Source: Synechococcus sp. KORDI-49
Lineage (GTDB): Bacteria > Cyanobacteriota > Cyanobacteriia > PCC-6307 > Cyanobiaceae
Direction: 5' to 3'
Assembly (NCBI RefSeq): GCF_000737575.1
Contig: NZ_CP006270.1
Coordinates: 1,925,163-1,989,162 of the forward strand
Length of the DNA: 64,000 bases
Positions 40,235 to 50,246 of the stretch are shown in pieces (positions within the stretch are counted from its first letter, which is position 1; each line of letters opens with the position of its first letter). Under the pieces are notes generated by a model, which ran no database searches, was not told the origin of the DNA, and saw nothing but the letters and a program-made list of their open reading frames with translations. The position numbers were made by a program, and so were the translations under genes.

Positions 40235-41956
40235 TCAGCTCAGACTGGCTCCCGGATAGCCGCGCGGTGTCACCATGCGGCCGTCGCTGACCCGGCTGCT
40301 GCTGTTGCCGATCAGAACCAACGTGAGCATGTCCACGCTCTCGATTTCAAGGGCCTCCAGGCTGGTGAGTTCCACCACCTCCTCCGCACGGCCGAGTTGA
40401 CGAGCCAGCACCACCGGGGTCGTGCCTGCGCGTTGCTCGCGAAGAAGCGTTCTGGCCCGTTCCAGCTGCCAGTTGCGATCCCTGGAACGGGGGTTGTACA
40501 GCGCCACAACAAAATCGCCGGCGGCAGCTGACTGCAGCCTCTGCTCGATCACCGGCCATGGCGTCAGTCGATCACTGAGGCTGATGGTGCAGAAGTCGTG
40601 CATCAACGGAGCTCCTGCTTTGGCGGCAGCCAACTGCAGTGCCGAGATGCCGGGATGCACCTCAAAGGAAGGTCTGGCGTCAGCGGGTTGCTGCAGCCAG
40701 AGCTCAAGGGCCAGGCCGGCCATGCCGTAAATACCGCTGTCACCCGATGAGATGAGGGCCACCTTCGCTCCCTGCCGCGCCAGGCCCAGAGCCTGCTCGC
40801 AGCGATCCCACTCACGGGTGAGCTGACCGTCACAGCGCACCTGGTCGCTGCGTCGCAGCGGTTCCAGCAGGTCGAGGTAGAGGCCGTAGCCCACCCAGAC
40901 GCAGCAGCGGGCCAGGGCCCTCCGGGCATCCCCGCTCAGCAACGCGGGATCTCCAGGGCCGCTGCCGATCAGGTGCAGTTCCCCCCGTTGCGGGGCGAAA
41001 GGCACGGCTGCTTCCGCAATGGCCACGGTCACCGCTCCATGCTCGTTCGCTTGCGCCTTGCTGATCCGTTTCTTCAGCCTCAGACGGGCGTCGTCTCCAG
41101 CGGCGAGCAGGGCAGCGGCCTCCGCCACGGAGGCTGTGCCCAGCTCGGATCGCACCACCTCAGAAGGCGTCGGCACGTCGATGGCATCCAGCCTTTCGGC
41201 GCTGTACGTGCGAAAGGGCCAATCCCTGCTGTCACGCACCTGCAACAAGGCGGCTTCATCAGCCTTGCGATCAGCGCTGGCCAGACCGGCGACGGCCTCG
41301 ACGGCCAGTCCGGCTTCCGCGAGGGCCTGATCGATGGCGCGTTCCACCAGGGTCAGACTGGTGTTGCGCTCGCAGCCCACCCCCAGCCAGAGGCTGGCCG
41401 GATGCCAGCGGCAAGGGGCTTGCAGCTCCGCTCCGATGCTGAGCTCTGCTGAATCGGGGCTTCCTTCCACCAGGTCCTGTCCCGCTGAGATCCGCTGCCA
41501 GTCGGTCGCACCATGGCTCTGGTGGACACGCACAGCGTGACCGCGGGCATGTGCCTGCATCAGGGTTCGCCAGGCGTCCGGACTTCCGCCCCGTCGCCAT
41601 CCCCAGCCTTCGCCGAAGCTGTCGAGTGCCAGCCGTCGGTCGCTGGCACAGGCTCCTGTCAGAACGGCCTGTCCGCCGAGATCGGCGGCGAGTTCCCTGG
41701 CCAGCTGCTCGGCACCGCTGCTGTGACCCCCGAGCAGCGGGATCACCCACTGACCCTTCGGATCGAGCACCAGCACAGCCGGATCCTTCTCTTTTCCCTG
41801 TAGGTACGGAGAGATCAGTCGGGTGATCGCCCCCACGGCGCCCACCATCAAAAGAACACTGTCGTGATGCCAGTGCTTCTGGAGAACGGGCTGCAGGCCG
41901 TTGCCGGCCTGCAGCGTCTCATCGGCATGATGGCGCTGCATCAGGCGCTGCAGCAT
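40235..41956 (-). CDS. cobJ: CbiG-CobJ fusion: cobalt-precorrin-5A hydrolase / precorrin-3B C17-methyltransferase
   Basis: A bifunctional corrin-ring enzyme for (pseudo)cobalamin. Residues 1-~310 are CbiG: LLMVGAVGAITRLISPYLQGKEKDPAVLVLD, PLLGGHSSGAEQLA, then LWLGVGCERNTSLTLVERAI. From ~330 the CobJ/CbiH methyltransferase follows: LHLIGSGPGDPALLSGDARRAL, ALISSGDSGIYGMAGLALE, and VALYNPRSRDRNWQLERA. The first ATG is at 41956. The same frame is open for 31 more codons back to the stop of the upstream gene and reads AIGLSIAAEP just before this ATG, with no ATG, GTG or TTG, so a rare start codon there is possible. Confidence 0.93.
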   Translation of the reverse strand: MLQRLMQRHHADETLQAGNGLQPVLQKHWHHDSVLLMVGAVGAITRLISPYLQGKEKDPAVLVLDPKGQWVIPLLGGHSSGAEQLARELAADLGGQAVLTGACASDRRLALDSFGEGWGWRRGGSPDAWRTLMQAHARGHAVRVHQSHGATDWQRISAGQDLVEGSPDSAELSIGAELQAPCRWHPASLWLGVGCERNTSLTLVERAIDQALAEAGLAVEAVAGLASADRKADEAALLQVRDSRDWPFRTYSAERLDAIDVPTPSEVVRSELGTASVAEAAALLAAGDDARLRLKKRISKAQANEHGAVTVAIAEAAVPFAPQRGELHLIGSGPGDPALLSGDARRALARCCVWVGYGLYLDLLEPLRRSDQVRCDGQLTREWDRCEQALGLARQGAKVALISSGDSGIYGMAGLALELWLQQPADARPSFEVHPGISALQLAAAKAGAPLMHDFCTISLSDRLTPWPVIEQRLQSAAAGDFVVALYNPRSRDRNWQLERARTLLREQRAGTTPVVLARQLGRAEEVVELTSLEALEIESVDMLTLVLIGNSSSRVSDGRMVTPRGYPGASLS

Positions 41957-42049
41957 CGGTTCCGCTGCAATGGACAGGCCGATGGCCAGTCGCCGGGATG
42001 TCGTGGACGGGATCGTGGCAGTCAGTTCAGCAGGGGCGATGGGACCGGC

Positions 42050-43321
42050 TCAGGCCTGGCGCAGGCTGCCATCGGGGTTGAGCAGCTCTCGGGCTGATCC
42101 TCCCAGGCTGGACTTCGGTGTGAGGGTTTCATCCCCGGGCGCCGGCTCACCGCTTTCAACCATGCCGTTCTCACCGATGCCCTCTTCGACGATGGGTTCC
42201 TCAGTGATCGGTTCCTCAGTGATCGGTTCCTGAGTGCTGGGTTGCACGGCGCTGGCTTCCTCGGATGGCTGCGGTTGTTCAGCTGAAACGGGATCAGGCT
42301 CCTCGCTCACAACAGGCTCCGGTGCTGCGACCGGCTCCGGTTCGGGCTCCGGCTCCGGCTCCGGCTCGGGCTCGGGCTCCGGTTCCTCCTTCACAGGCAG
42401 GGGGTCTCCGCTGAGCAGGGCAAGGTCGCGCTCATTCAGATGCTCTTTCATCCAGGCCGGACGTGGGGCCGTGGCGGGCGCAAGTCTCAGCAACCGATTG
42501 TTGAAAACAGGGTTGATCGGTTCGCCCCTGCCATCCAGCAGCTCCATCTGCAGCGTCGCCCCTTCCCGTCCGTTGCTGCCTTTCAGCCACAGAGCCTCCT
42601 GATGGTCAACGAGAAAGCTGTCTCCGTTGAGACTGATACGAAGGCGCCAGCGTTGGTCGCCATCCCGAAGGTTCTGCAGCGGCGCGTTCCAGAGCAGCCA
42701 GTCCACCAGAATTGGTTGGTCGCTGGTCCCCGTCGCAGCTCCGATCGGCACCAGCCACGGTTCATCGGCATCCGGCTGTGTGGAGGCAAGCCGCTGCCAG
42801 AGATGCAGCCGGCTCTGGATCGTCGCTCCCGGTGAGGTCACCGCCTCACCCCATGGGTAGGCCGCCCATGCACTCAAGCGATGGCTGCCGGGGGCCAGGC
42901 TCTCGAGAGTCAGACGCACCTCGCCGTCCGGGGCTTCGCTGATCCGCATGGGCGGCTGCCCATCGATCTGGACGGCCACATGCGGCCCGAGTCCGAGATC
43001 GCCGGCATCGCGCAGCGGCCAGTCTTCGATCTCCAGCACCAGGTCAACCTGGTCAGCCCGGGTCACCGTGCTGTCATCCGGGCTGCGAAGACGCAGCTTC
43101 GGTCGATGTTGATCCAGCTGCCGGCGCAGTTGCTCGACAGCTCCCGGCGGGGCCACTTCCTGCAGCCTCGCGCCGGTAGGCCCACTCAGCCCCGATGGTT
43201 GGCCGTCGCCGCCACCAGGGTTGAACCAGCCCCCCCGAGCCTGCACCTGAACCGGCACGGCCACCAGCAGCAGCATGGACAGCAGCACCCCCAGCAACGG
43301 CTTCAGGACCGGCTTCGGCAT
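42050..43321 (-). CDS. Secreted Pro/Glu-repeat protein, unknown function
   Basis: A 423-aa protein with a signal peptide (KPLLGVLLSMLLLVAVPVQVQA). The middle ~270 residues look like a folded beta-rich domain (VDLVLEIEDWPLRDAGDLGLGPHVAVQIDG...SLAPGSHRLSAWAAYPWGE). The C-terminal third is a run of Glu-Pro pairs (residues ~317-330) and three EEPIT-type repeats (coding repeats at about 42195-42235). I do not know the family; the shape suggests a periplasmic or envelope protein with a stiff acidic linker. It lies upstream of cobJ in the same frame and orientation, and is divergent from psaA. Confidence 0.7.
   Translation of the reverse strand: MPKPVLKPLLGVLLSMLLLVAVPVQVQARGGWFNPGGGDGQPSGLSGPTGARLQEVAPPGAVEQLRRQLDQHRPKLRLRSPDDSTVTRADQVDLVLEIEDWPLRDAGDLGLGPHVAVQIDGQPPMRISEAPDGEVRLTLESLAPGSHRLSAWAAYPWGEAVTSPGATIQSRLHLWQRLASTQPDADEPWLVPIGAATGTSDQPILVDWLLWNAPLQNLRDGDQRWRLRISLNGDSFLVDHQEALWLKGSNGREGATLQMELLDGRGEPINPVFNNRLLRLAPATAPRPAWMKEHLNERDLALLSGDPLPVKEEPEPEPEPEPEPEPEPEPVAAPEPVVSEEPDPVSAEQPQPSEEASAVQPSTQEPITEEPITEEPIVEEGIGENGMVESGEPAPGDETLTPKSSLGGSARELLNPDGSLRQA
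42332..42386 (-). repeat. Glu-Pro codon repeat
   Basis: A run of GGCTCC/GGCTCG hexamers (plus strand) encodes alternating Glu-Pro in the secreted protein. It is a coding microsatellite-like tract that could change length between strains. Confidence 0.85.
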
Positions 43322-43724
43322 GGCGGTAACGATGATTCACCCATTCTGGACAGCCTCATGGCGTCTTCACCAGTTTTTGTCAACCAAGTTCTGTAATCGG
43401 TCTTTTTTGTGTAGTTAATGCGTCTGAATCTTCCAGATTTCAATGATTGCGAGCGATTGGCAGACCCCTGTTCCTGACTGGTCCATGGCGGGATTGAACC
43501 TTTGTAACTCACTGTCCGGAAACGTCGTCATCAGCCCCTATGCTTCCGCCAGCGGTCCCCTTTTTGGGGCCCCAGCTTCAGTGCAGCAAAGGGGTTTCGG
43601 CTCCCAAGCGGCCTGACGCCCTGTCACGGTTTCCCTGCGGAGCTGTGCCCGGGGCCCCGACGGATTCCGGTCCGTCGCAGGGGTGGCCCTCCACCTCGAT
43701 ACCCGTCCCTCGAGGAACGACTCG
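43322..43724 (+). promoter_or_regulatory. psaA upstream region
   Basis: A 403-bp region between the divergent secreted-protein gene and psaA. It contains TATGCT at 43539-43544 (a possible -10) and a GGTCCCC-TTTTT-GGGGCCCC palindromic stretch at 43554-43573 that could fold in the leader. No protein gene is supported. The exact promoter cannot be fixed by eye. Confidence 0.35.
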
Positions 43725-46028
43725 ATGACCATCAGCCCACCAGAGCGTGGGAGTGACGCGAAAAGCCAGGTCGAGAAGGTTGACAATCCAGCAACCTTTG
43801 AACTGTTCGGCAAGCCCGGACATTTCGACCGCGCTCTCGCGAAGGGTCCCAAAACCACTTCCTGGGTTTGGAACCTTCACGCCAACGCTCACGACTTCGA
43901 CGCTCACACGAGTGACCTGCAAGAGGTCTCTCGGCGGATCTTCTCCGCTCACTTCGGCCATCTGGCCGTCATCTTTATCTGGTTAAGCGGTGCCTTCTTC
44001 CATGGCGCCCGTTTCTCCAACTACTCCGGCTGGCTTGCCGACCCCACCCACGTGAAGCCCAGCGCTCAGGTGGTGTGGCCGGTGTTCGGCCAGGAAATCC
44101 TCAACGGTGATGTTGGTGCCGGTTTCCACGGCATCCAGATCACCTCAGGCCTGTTCCACGTCTGGCGTGGATGGGGCATCACCAGCGAAACCCAACTCAT
44201 GGCTCTGGCCATCGGTGCCCTGGTGATGGCCGGCCTGATGCTCAACGCTGGTGTTTTCCACTACCACAAGGCAGCGCCGAAACTGGAGTGGTTCCAGAAC
44301 GTTGAGTCGATGCTGAACCACCACCTGGCAGGCCTGCTGGGTCTCGGTTCACTGTCCTGGGCTGGTCACCTCATTCACGTGTCCGCTCCCGTCAGCAAGT
44401 TGATGGATGCCATCGACGCCGGCCAACCGCTGGTGCTCGATGGCAAAACCATCGCCACCGTGGCGGACATCCCTCTGCCGCACGAGTTCTTCAATCAGGA
44501 CCTGCTGGCACAGCTTTATCCCGGCATCGGTGCAGGGATCGGAGCCTTCTTCTCCGGTAACTGGGCTGCCTACAGCGACTTCCTCACCTTCAAAGGTGGA
44601 TTGAATCCTGTCACCGGCAGTCTGTGGATGACCGACATCGCCCACCACCATGTGGCGATTGCCGTCCTGTTCATCGTCGCCGGTCACATGTACCGGACGA
44701 ACTGGGGCATCGGTCATTCCATCAAGGAGATCCACGAGGGTCAGAAGGGAGATCCCCTGCTGTTCCCCGCTCCCAACGGTCACGACGGTCTCTATGAGTT
44801 CCTGACCACCTCCTGGCACGCCCAGCTGGGTGTGAACCTGGCGATGCTTGGTTCTCTGAGCATCATCGTGGCTCAGCACATGTACGCCATGCCTCCCTAT
44901 GCGTACATGGCTGTCGACTACCCGACCCAGATCGGTCTGTTCACCCACCACATGTGGATCGGTGGATTCCTGATCGTCGGTGGCGCCGCTCACGCGGCCA
45001 TCGCCATGGTGCGTGACTACGACCCCGCCAAGCACGTCGACAACGTTCTGGACCGGGTGCTCAAGGCGCGCGACGCGATCATCAGCCACCTGAACTGGGT
45101 GTGCATCTGGCTCGGAGCTCACAGCTTCGGCCTCTACATCCACAACGACACCATGCGTGCCCTGGGGCGTCCCCAGGACATGTTCAGTGATTCGGCGATC
45201 TCGATCCAGCCGATTTTCGCTCAGTGGATTCAGAACGCCCACGCTGCAGCAGCCGGCAGCACCGCGCCCAATGCCCTCGCCGGCGTGAGCGAAGTGTTCA
45301 ACGGCTCTGTTGTGGCCGTCGGCGGCAAGGTCGCCGCGGCTCCCATGCCGCTCGGCACTGCCGACTTCATGGTGCACCACATCCACGCCTTCACGATTCA
45401 CGTGACGGTGCTGATCCTGCTGAAGGGTGTGCTCTACGCCCGCAGCTCCCGCCTGATTCCAGACAAGGCCAACCTGGGCTTCCGTTTCTCCTGCGACGGC
45501 CCCGGTCGCGGTGGTACCTGTCAGGTGTCCGCCTGGGACCACGTGTTCCTGGGCCTGTTTTGGATGTACAACTCCCTGTCGATCGTGATCTTCCACTTCA
45601 GCTGGAAGATGCAGAGCGACATCTGGGGAACGGTGAATGCAGACGGTTCCGTCCAGCACATCACCAACGGCAACTTCGCCCAGAGCGCCATCACCATCAA
45701 TGGCTGGCTGCGTGACTACCTGTGGGCTCAGGCCGTGCAGGTGATCAACAGCTACGGCTCTGCCACCAGTGCCTACGGAATCATGTTCCTGGGCGCCCAC
45801 TTCATCTGGGCCTTCAGCCTGATGTTCCTGTTCAGCGGCCGCGGCTACTGGCAGGAGCTGATCGAGTCCATCGTCTGGGCTCACAACAAGCTGAAGGTGG
45901 CTCCCGCCATCCAGCCCCGTGCGCTGTCCATCATCCAGGGCCGTGCCGTGGGTGTCGCCCACTACCTCCTGGGCGGAATTGCGACCACGTGGGCCTTCTT
46001 CCACGCCCACATTCTTGTGGTCGGCTGA
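43725..46028 (+). CDS. psaA: Photosystem I P700 chlorophyll a apoprotein A1
   Basis: A 767-aa core subunit of photosystem I with 11 membrane helices. With PsaB it binds P700, A0, A1 and the FX cluster. The FX ligand loop is [15 protein letters not shown]. His-rich antenna helices are visible throughout (for example [35 protein letters not shown]). The start was set at ATG 43725 ([11 protein letters not shown]), the family N-terminus, not 14 codons upstream. It is followed by psaB after 21 bp in one operon. Length and motifs are normal. Confidence 0.99.
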   Translation: MTISPPERGSDAKSQVEKVDNPATFELFGKPGHFDRALAKGPKTTSWVWNLHANAHDFDAHTSDLQEVSRRIFSAHFGHLAVIFIWLSGAFFHGARFSNYSGWLADPTHVKPSAQVVWPVFGQEILNGDVGAGFHGIQITSGLFHVWRGWGITSETQLMALAIGALVMAGLMLNAGVFHYHKAAPKLEWFQNVESMLNHHLAGLLGLGSLSWAGHLIHVSAPVSKLMDAIDAGQPLVLDGKTIATVADIPLPHEFFNQDLLAQLYPGIGAGIGAFFSGNWAAYSDFLTFKGGLNPVTGSLWMTDIAHHHVAIAVLFIVAGHMYRTNWGIGHSIKEIHEGQKGDPLLFPAPNGHDGLYEFLTTSWHAQLGVNLAMLGSLSIIVAQHMYAMPPYAYMAVDYPTQIGLFTHHMWIGGFLIVGGAAHAAIAMVRDYDPAKHVDNVLDRVLKARDAIISHLNWVCIWLGAHSFGLYIHNDTMRALGRPQDMFSDSAISIQPIFAQWIQNAHAAAAGSTAPNALAGVSEVFNGSVVAVGGKVAAAPMPLGTADFMVHHIHAFTIHVTVLILLKGVLYARSSRLIPDKANLGFRFSCDGPGRGGTCQVSAWDHVFLGLFWMYNSLSIVIFHFSWKMQSDIWGTVNADGSVQHITNGNFAQSAITINGWLRDYLWAQAVQVINSYGSATSAYGIMFLGAHFIWAFSLMFLFSGRGYWQELIESIVWAHNKLKVAPAIQPRALSIIQGRAVGVAHYLLGGIATTWAFFHAHILVVG

Positions 46029-46049
46029 CCTCACTGACCTTTCCCTCTA

Positions 46050-48263
46050 ATGGCAACGAAATTTCCTTCGTTCAGCCAGGGTCTGGCTCAGGACCCGACA
46101 ACCCGTCGTATCTGGTACGGGATCGCCACGGCTCACGACTTCGAGAGCCATGACGGAATGACCGAGGAGCGCCTCTATCAGAAGCTCTTCTCGACTCATT
46201 TCGGTCACCTCGCGATCATCGGCCTGTGGGTTTCGGGCAACCTGTTCCACATCGCCTGGCAGGGCAACTTCGAGCAGTGGGTCGCTGACCCTCTGCACGT
46301 GCGCCCCATCGCTCACGCAATCTGGGATCCCCACTTCGGTCAAGGCGCCATTGACGCCTTCACCCAGGCGGGTGCGTCCTCCCCGGTGAACATTGCCTTC
46401 TCCGGTCTGTACCACTGGTGGTACACGATCGGGATGCGCAGCAACGCCGAGCTGTACCAGGGTTCCATCTTCATGATGATCCTGTCGGCCTGGGCCCTGT
46501 TCGCCGGTTGGCTGCATCTGCAGCCCAAGTTCCGTCCCTCCCTGGCCTGGTTCAAGAACGCTGAATCGCGTCTGAACCACCACCTCGCCGTTCTGTTCGG
46601 CTTCAGCTCCATCGCCTGGACCGGTCACCTGGTTCACGTGGCGATCCCCGAAGCCCGCGGACAGCACGTCGGTTGGGACAACTTCCTCAACGTTCTGCCT
46701 CACCCCGCCGGTCTTGGACCCTTCTTCACCGGCAACTGGGGTGTGTATGCCGAGAACCCTGATTCTCTGAACCAGGCCTTCGGCAGCGCCGATGGCGCAG
46801 GCACGGCGATCCTGACCTTCCTCGGCGGTTTCCATCCCCAGAGCGAAGCTCTGTGGCTCACCGACATCGCCCACCACCATCTGGCCATCGGTTGCATCTT
46901 TGTGATCGCCGGCCACATGTACCGGACCAACTTCGGGATCGGTCACTCCATCAAGGAGATCCTCGAGACCCACAACCCGCCCAAGGGCACCCCTGGTGAC
47001 CTCGGTGCTGGCCACAAAGGTCTCTACGACACCATCAACAACAGCCTGCACTTCCAGCTCGGTCTGGCTCTCGCCTCCCTCGGCGTGATCACCAGCCTGG
47101 TGGCGCAGCACATGTACTCGATGCCGTCGTACGCCTTCATCGCGAAGGACTACACGACTCAGGCAGCCCTGTACACCCACCACCAGTACATCGCCATCGC
47201 GCTGATGTGCGGTGCCTTCGCCCACGGTGCGATCTTCTTCATCCGTGACTACGACCCCGAAGCCAACAAGGACAACGTCCTGGCTCGGATGCTCGAGCAC
47301 AAGGAAGCGATCATCAGCCACCTGAGCTGGGTCTCCCTGTTCCTCGGTTTCCACACCCTGGGCCTGTACGTCCACAACGACGTCTGTGTGGCCTTCGGTA
47401 CGCCTGAGAAGCAGATCCTGGTGGAGCCCGTCTTCGCCCAGTTCGTCCAGGCCGCTTCCGGCAAGGCGATCTATGGCTTCGACGTGCTGCTGTCCAACGC
47501 CTCCAGTTCCGCCAGCCTGGCCTCCCAGAACATTCCGGGTGACCACTACTGGCTGGATGCGATCAATGGCAACACCGATGTGTTCCTGCCCATCGGCCCT
47601 GGTGACTTCCTCGTGCACCACGCCATCGCTCTGGGTCTGCACACCACCACCCTGATCCTTGTGAAGGGTGCGCTGGACGCCCGCGGCTCCAAGCTGATGC
47701 CCGACAAGAAGGACTTCGGTTACTCCTTCCCCTGCGACGGCCCCGGCCGTGGCGGTACCTGCGACATCTCGGCCTGGGACGCCTTCTATCTGGCTGTCTT
47801 CTGGGCGCTGAACACCGTGGGTTGGGTCACCTTCTACTGGCACTGGAAGCACCTGGCCATCTGGTCCGGCAACGTGGCTCAGTTCAACGAATCCAGCACC
47901 TATCTGATGGGCTGGTTCCGCGACTACCTCTGGCTCAACTCCTCCCAGCTGATCAACGGCTATAACCCGTTCGGCAGTAACAACCTCGCCGTCTGGGCCT
48001 GGATGTTCCTGTTCGGTCACCTGGTCTGGGCCACCGGTTTCATGTTCCTGATCTCCTGGCGGGGTTACTGGCAGGAACTGATCGAAACCATCGTCTGGGC
48101 TCACCAGCGCAGCCCCATCGCCAACATGATGGGCTGGCGCGACAAGCCTGTGGCTCTCTCGATCGTTCAGGCTCGTGTGGTCGGCCTGGCTCACTTCTCA
48201 GTGGGCTATGTCCTCACCTACGCGGCGTTCCTGATCGCGTCTACATCAGGCAAGTTCGGTTGA
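46050..48263 (+). CDS. psaB: Photosystem I P700 chlorophyll a apoprotein A2
   Basis: A 737-aa partner of PsaA in the photosystem I core. The N-terminus [20 protein letters not shown] is the family standard. The FX ligand loop is [35 protein letters not shown] and [15 protein letters not shown] are conserved chlorophyll-binding helices. It is cotranscribed with psaA and is followed by a strong terminator. Confidence 0.99.
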   Translation: MATKFPSFSQGLAQDPTTRRIWYGIATAHDFESHDGMTEERLYQKLFSTHFGHLAIIGLWVSGNLFHIAWQGNFEQWVADPLHVRPIAHAIWDPHFGQGAIDAFTQAGASSPVNIAFSGLYHWWYTIGMRSNAELYQGSIFMMILSAWALFAGWLHLQPKFRPSLAWFKNAESRLNHHLAVLFGFSSIAWTGHLVHVAIPEARGQHVGWDNFLNVLPHPAGLGPFFTGNWGVYAENPDSLNQAFGSADGAGTAILTFLGGFHPQSEALWLTDIAHHHLAIGCIFVIAGHMYRTNFGIGHSIKEILETHNPPKGTPGDLGAGHKGLYDTINNSLHFQLGLALASLGVITSLVAQHMYSMPSYAFIAKDYTTQAALYTHHQYIAIALMCGAFAHGAIFFIRDYDPEANKDNVLARMLEHKEAIISHLSWVSLFLGFHTLGLYVHNDVCVAFGTPEKQILVEPVFAQFVQAASGKAIYGFDVLLSNASSSASLASQNIPGDHYWLDAINGNTDVFLPIGPGDFLVHHAIALGLHTTTLILVKGALDARGSKLMPDKKDFGYSFPCDGPGRGGTCDISAWDAFYLAVFWALNTVGWVTFYWHWKHLAIWSGNVAQFNESSTYLMGWFRDYLWLNSSQLINGYNPFGSNNLAVWAWMFLFGHLVWATGFMFLISWRGYWQELIETIVWAHQRSPIANMMGWRDKPVALSIVQARVVGLAHFSVGYVLTYAAFLIASTSGKFG

Positions 48264-48311
48264 TCCATATCAGTCCAACGGTCTGAATCACGAGTCGTTC
48301 CTCGTTTCTTG

Positions 48312-48342
48312 CCCTGTCCGGCGTTGTCCGGACAGGGTTTTT
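48312..48342 (+). terminator. Terminator of psaAB
   Basis: A perfect 10-bp stem CCCTGTCCGG/CCGGACAGGG with a 6-nt loop, followed by TTTTT, about 50 bp after the psaB stop. Confidence 0.95.
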
Positions 48343-48433
48343 CATTGTTTACTGACGAGCGAGGCTTCCAATCGTCATCTTGAGGACAAGCGCGACAAAA
48401 AATAAGTACTGTTCCAGTGCGTTTGAATCCTCG

Positions 48434-49417
48434 ATGCAGACCGTCAGCGCTGGAAAAGATCTGCATTTCTGCCTGGATAGGCAGTTCACCAGCGCAGAGC
48501 AGTGCACGGAGATCTGGAGACTTCTGGGTTGCGATTACAAGTGGCTTCAGATCTCTCCCGGACCGCTGAACGGGCGAATCCGGGTCGAGCGTCAGCAGGG
48601 CATGATCCTGGTTTCGATCCAGGCGGATCAGGCTCTGCTCGTTCAGGGAGCCCGAAACCCGGACTGGGTCCCCTTCACCATCGAGCACACGGACAACATC
48701 GCAGAGCATCGCCATTTCGGAGAAGCTCTGTCTCCAAGGACGCTGGGGGGATTCAACACCCGACTTGATCAGACCCTGCTGCGGACATCGCCCGGGGGCA
48801 GTCAGATCGGTGCGGTGTTGTTGGATCGTCGGCGCATCGAGCAGATGGCTGCCCTCGATCCCTTCGGGCGCCTCCAGGATCACCTTGATGGCAGCAACAC
48901 AGCCGTTCTGAGTGAGGCGTCCCATCAGGGGCTCAAGCAGCTGATGGAACCGCCGGCATGGCAGGGCGTCGACGCTCACGGATGCTTTCAGGCAGACCTG
49001 CTGGAAGCTCAGCTGTTCGACGCTCTCGCTTCAGAGCCGGACAGTTGTCTGCGTCCCGTCACTCAGACCCACCGCAGCGATCTTGTGCGTGAGGTCGTTG
49101 AATTCTCCTTCAGAAACAGACAGACCCCGATGACGCTCCAGGAGGTCTGCCGGGCGCTGTTCACCACGAAGACCACTCTCACGGTGAGCTGCCGGGAGAT
49201 GTTCGGCTTCGGGCCGATGCTGCTGTTGAAACGCGTTCGCCTTCAGCAGGTGCACCACGTGCTGAGCAACCCCGACCTCCAGCGTCAGCTCGGTTGCCGC
49301 ACGATTCATGCGGTCGCCTCCTACTTCGGCTTCTACAGCCGCAATCATTTCTCGCGTGACTACCGAGCACTGTTCGGGGAGTCTCCACGCGACACGCTGC
49401 ATCACAGCGCTGCATAG
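48434..49417 (+). CDS. AraC-family transcription regulator
   Basis: A 327-aa protein with a C-terminal double-HTH AraC domain: PMTLQEVCRALFTTKTTLTVSCREMFGFGPMLLLKRVRLQQVHHVL, then TIHAVASYFGFYSRNHFSRDYRALFGESPRDT. The N-terminal ~210 residues are a non-cupin-like sensing region without a clear ligand motif. ATG 48434 was preferred over a TTG 18 codons earlier. It stands alone between psaAB and the DUF3598 gene, 26 bp before the latter and on the same strand, so that gene may be its partner or target. Confidence 0.88.
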   Translation: MQTVSAGKDLHFCLDRQFTSAEQCTEIWRLLGCDYKWLQISPGPLNGRIRVERQQGMILVSIQADQALLVQGARNPDWVPFTIEHTDNIAEHRHFGEALSPRTLGGFNTRLDQTLLRTSPGGSQIGAVLLDRRRIEQMAALDPFGRLQDHLDGSNTAVLSEASHQGLKQLMEPPAWQGVDAHGCFQADLLEAQLFDALASEPDSCLRPVTQTHRSDLVREVVEFSFRNRQTPMTLQEVCRALFTTKTTLTVSCREMFGFGPMLLLKRVRLQQVHHVLSNPDLQRQLGCRTIHAVASYFGFYSRNHFSRDYRALFGESPRDTLHHSAA

Positions 49418-49443
49418 GCTCTCGGCAGTTCTCTGCGGTTTCC

Positions 49444-50199
49444 TTGACCAGTCAGTGGGATCAACTGCTGCTCAACTGCGGACACTGGCGTGGCAGCTTC
49501 GACACACTTGCCGACGACCTGCAGCCGATCAAGCGGCAGCCGTCGCTGCTGTTGCTGGAACCCGCTCCGGCAGGTGTGCCTCTGGAGCTGACGCTGCTCT
49601 TCTGGCCCAATGATCCGGATCCGAACAGCGACCCCCATCAGGGTGAGCCAGTGCGGACGATCCGTCAGAGCTTTCATGGCCCTGACCGTCAGCTGGTCTT
49701 CTTCCCCTCGGGAAGCTTCAGCCGCGGCTCATGGCAACTTGCTCCGATGGTCCGGGCCCATACCGAGTTCGGATTCCTGTTCCGCGACAGGCGGCACCGT
49801 CTGGTGCTGTTCTGGGATGGAACCGGCCGCTTCGAGCATCCAGTGCTCATCCGCGAGCATCGAGACGGAAGCCCTGCTGATGAGCGGCCATTGCTGACCG
49901 CGGAGTCACTGCTCGGTTCCTGGCAGGGGCAGCAGTCGGAACTGTTGAGCACAGCTGGGTTGTCAGAGCCTGAGATCCGCCCATGCCGACTGCATCTGAC
50001 GGAGAGGGAACTGGAGGGTCTGCGCTGGCTGCCGGATGGTGGAGCGATCCGGGTGCCGGATCCGCTCCACCACCGGGAGAGGTTCGCGATCGAGGCCTGG
50101 TGGCTTGCGGCACCGGATCGCCTGGAACGGATGGAGCGGGTTTACGACGCGAATGGTGCCTGGCAGTGCAGCCGCTGCCTGACCCTCAGACGCTCCTGA
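49444..50199 (+). CDS. DUF3598-like protein (lipocalin/phycobiliprotein-lyase-like fold)
   Basis: A 251-aa protein resembling the cyanobacterial DUF3598 family, whose folds are of the calycin type also used by CpcS-like chromophore lyases. Landmarks are WDQLLLNCGHWRGSFDTLADDLQPI near the N-terminus, FFPSGSFSRGSWQLAP in the middle, and a C-terminal half with LLGSWQGQQSELL and WLPDGGAIRVPDPL. The ligand is unknown. The start is TTG 49444, the only start codon that keeps the conserved N-terminal block. It directly follows the AraC gene. Confidence 0.7.
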   Translation: MTSQWDQLLLNCGHWRGSFDTLADDLQPIKRQPSLLLLEPAPAGVPLELTLLFWPNDPDPNSDPHQGEPVRTIRQSFHGPDRQLVFFPSGSFSRGSWQLAPMVRAHTEFGFLFRDRRHRLVLFWDGTGRFEHPVLIREHRDGSPADERPLLTAESLLGSWQGQQSELLSTAGLSEPEIRPCRLHLTERELEGLRWLPDGGAIRVPDPLHHRERFAIEAWWLAAPDRLERMERVYDANGAWQCSRCLTLRRS

Positions 50200-50246
50200 G
50201 GCACGATATGTTCACGATTTATTTACGATAAAGTGTATTTATCGTG

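Noticed and set aside
42332-42386. Short tandem repeats that might suggest a CRISPR or a minisatellite
   Set aside because: They are in-frame hexamer codon repeats for Glu-Pro within an open gene; there are no spacers.
44349-46034. Long open frame antisense to psaA
   Set aside because: Same reason: a low-complexity shadow of psaA.
46047-48194. Long open frame antisense to psaB (about 715 codons)
   Set aside because: It is the complement of a highly conserved GC-rich gene. The translation is rich in Gly, Val, Asp and His with no domain, and psaB on the other strand is certain.
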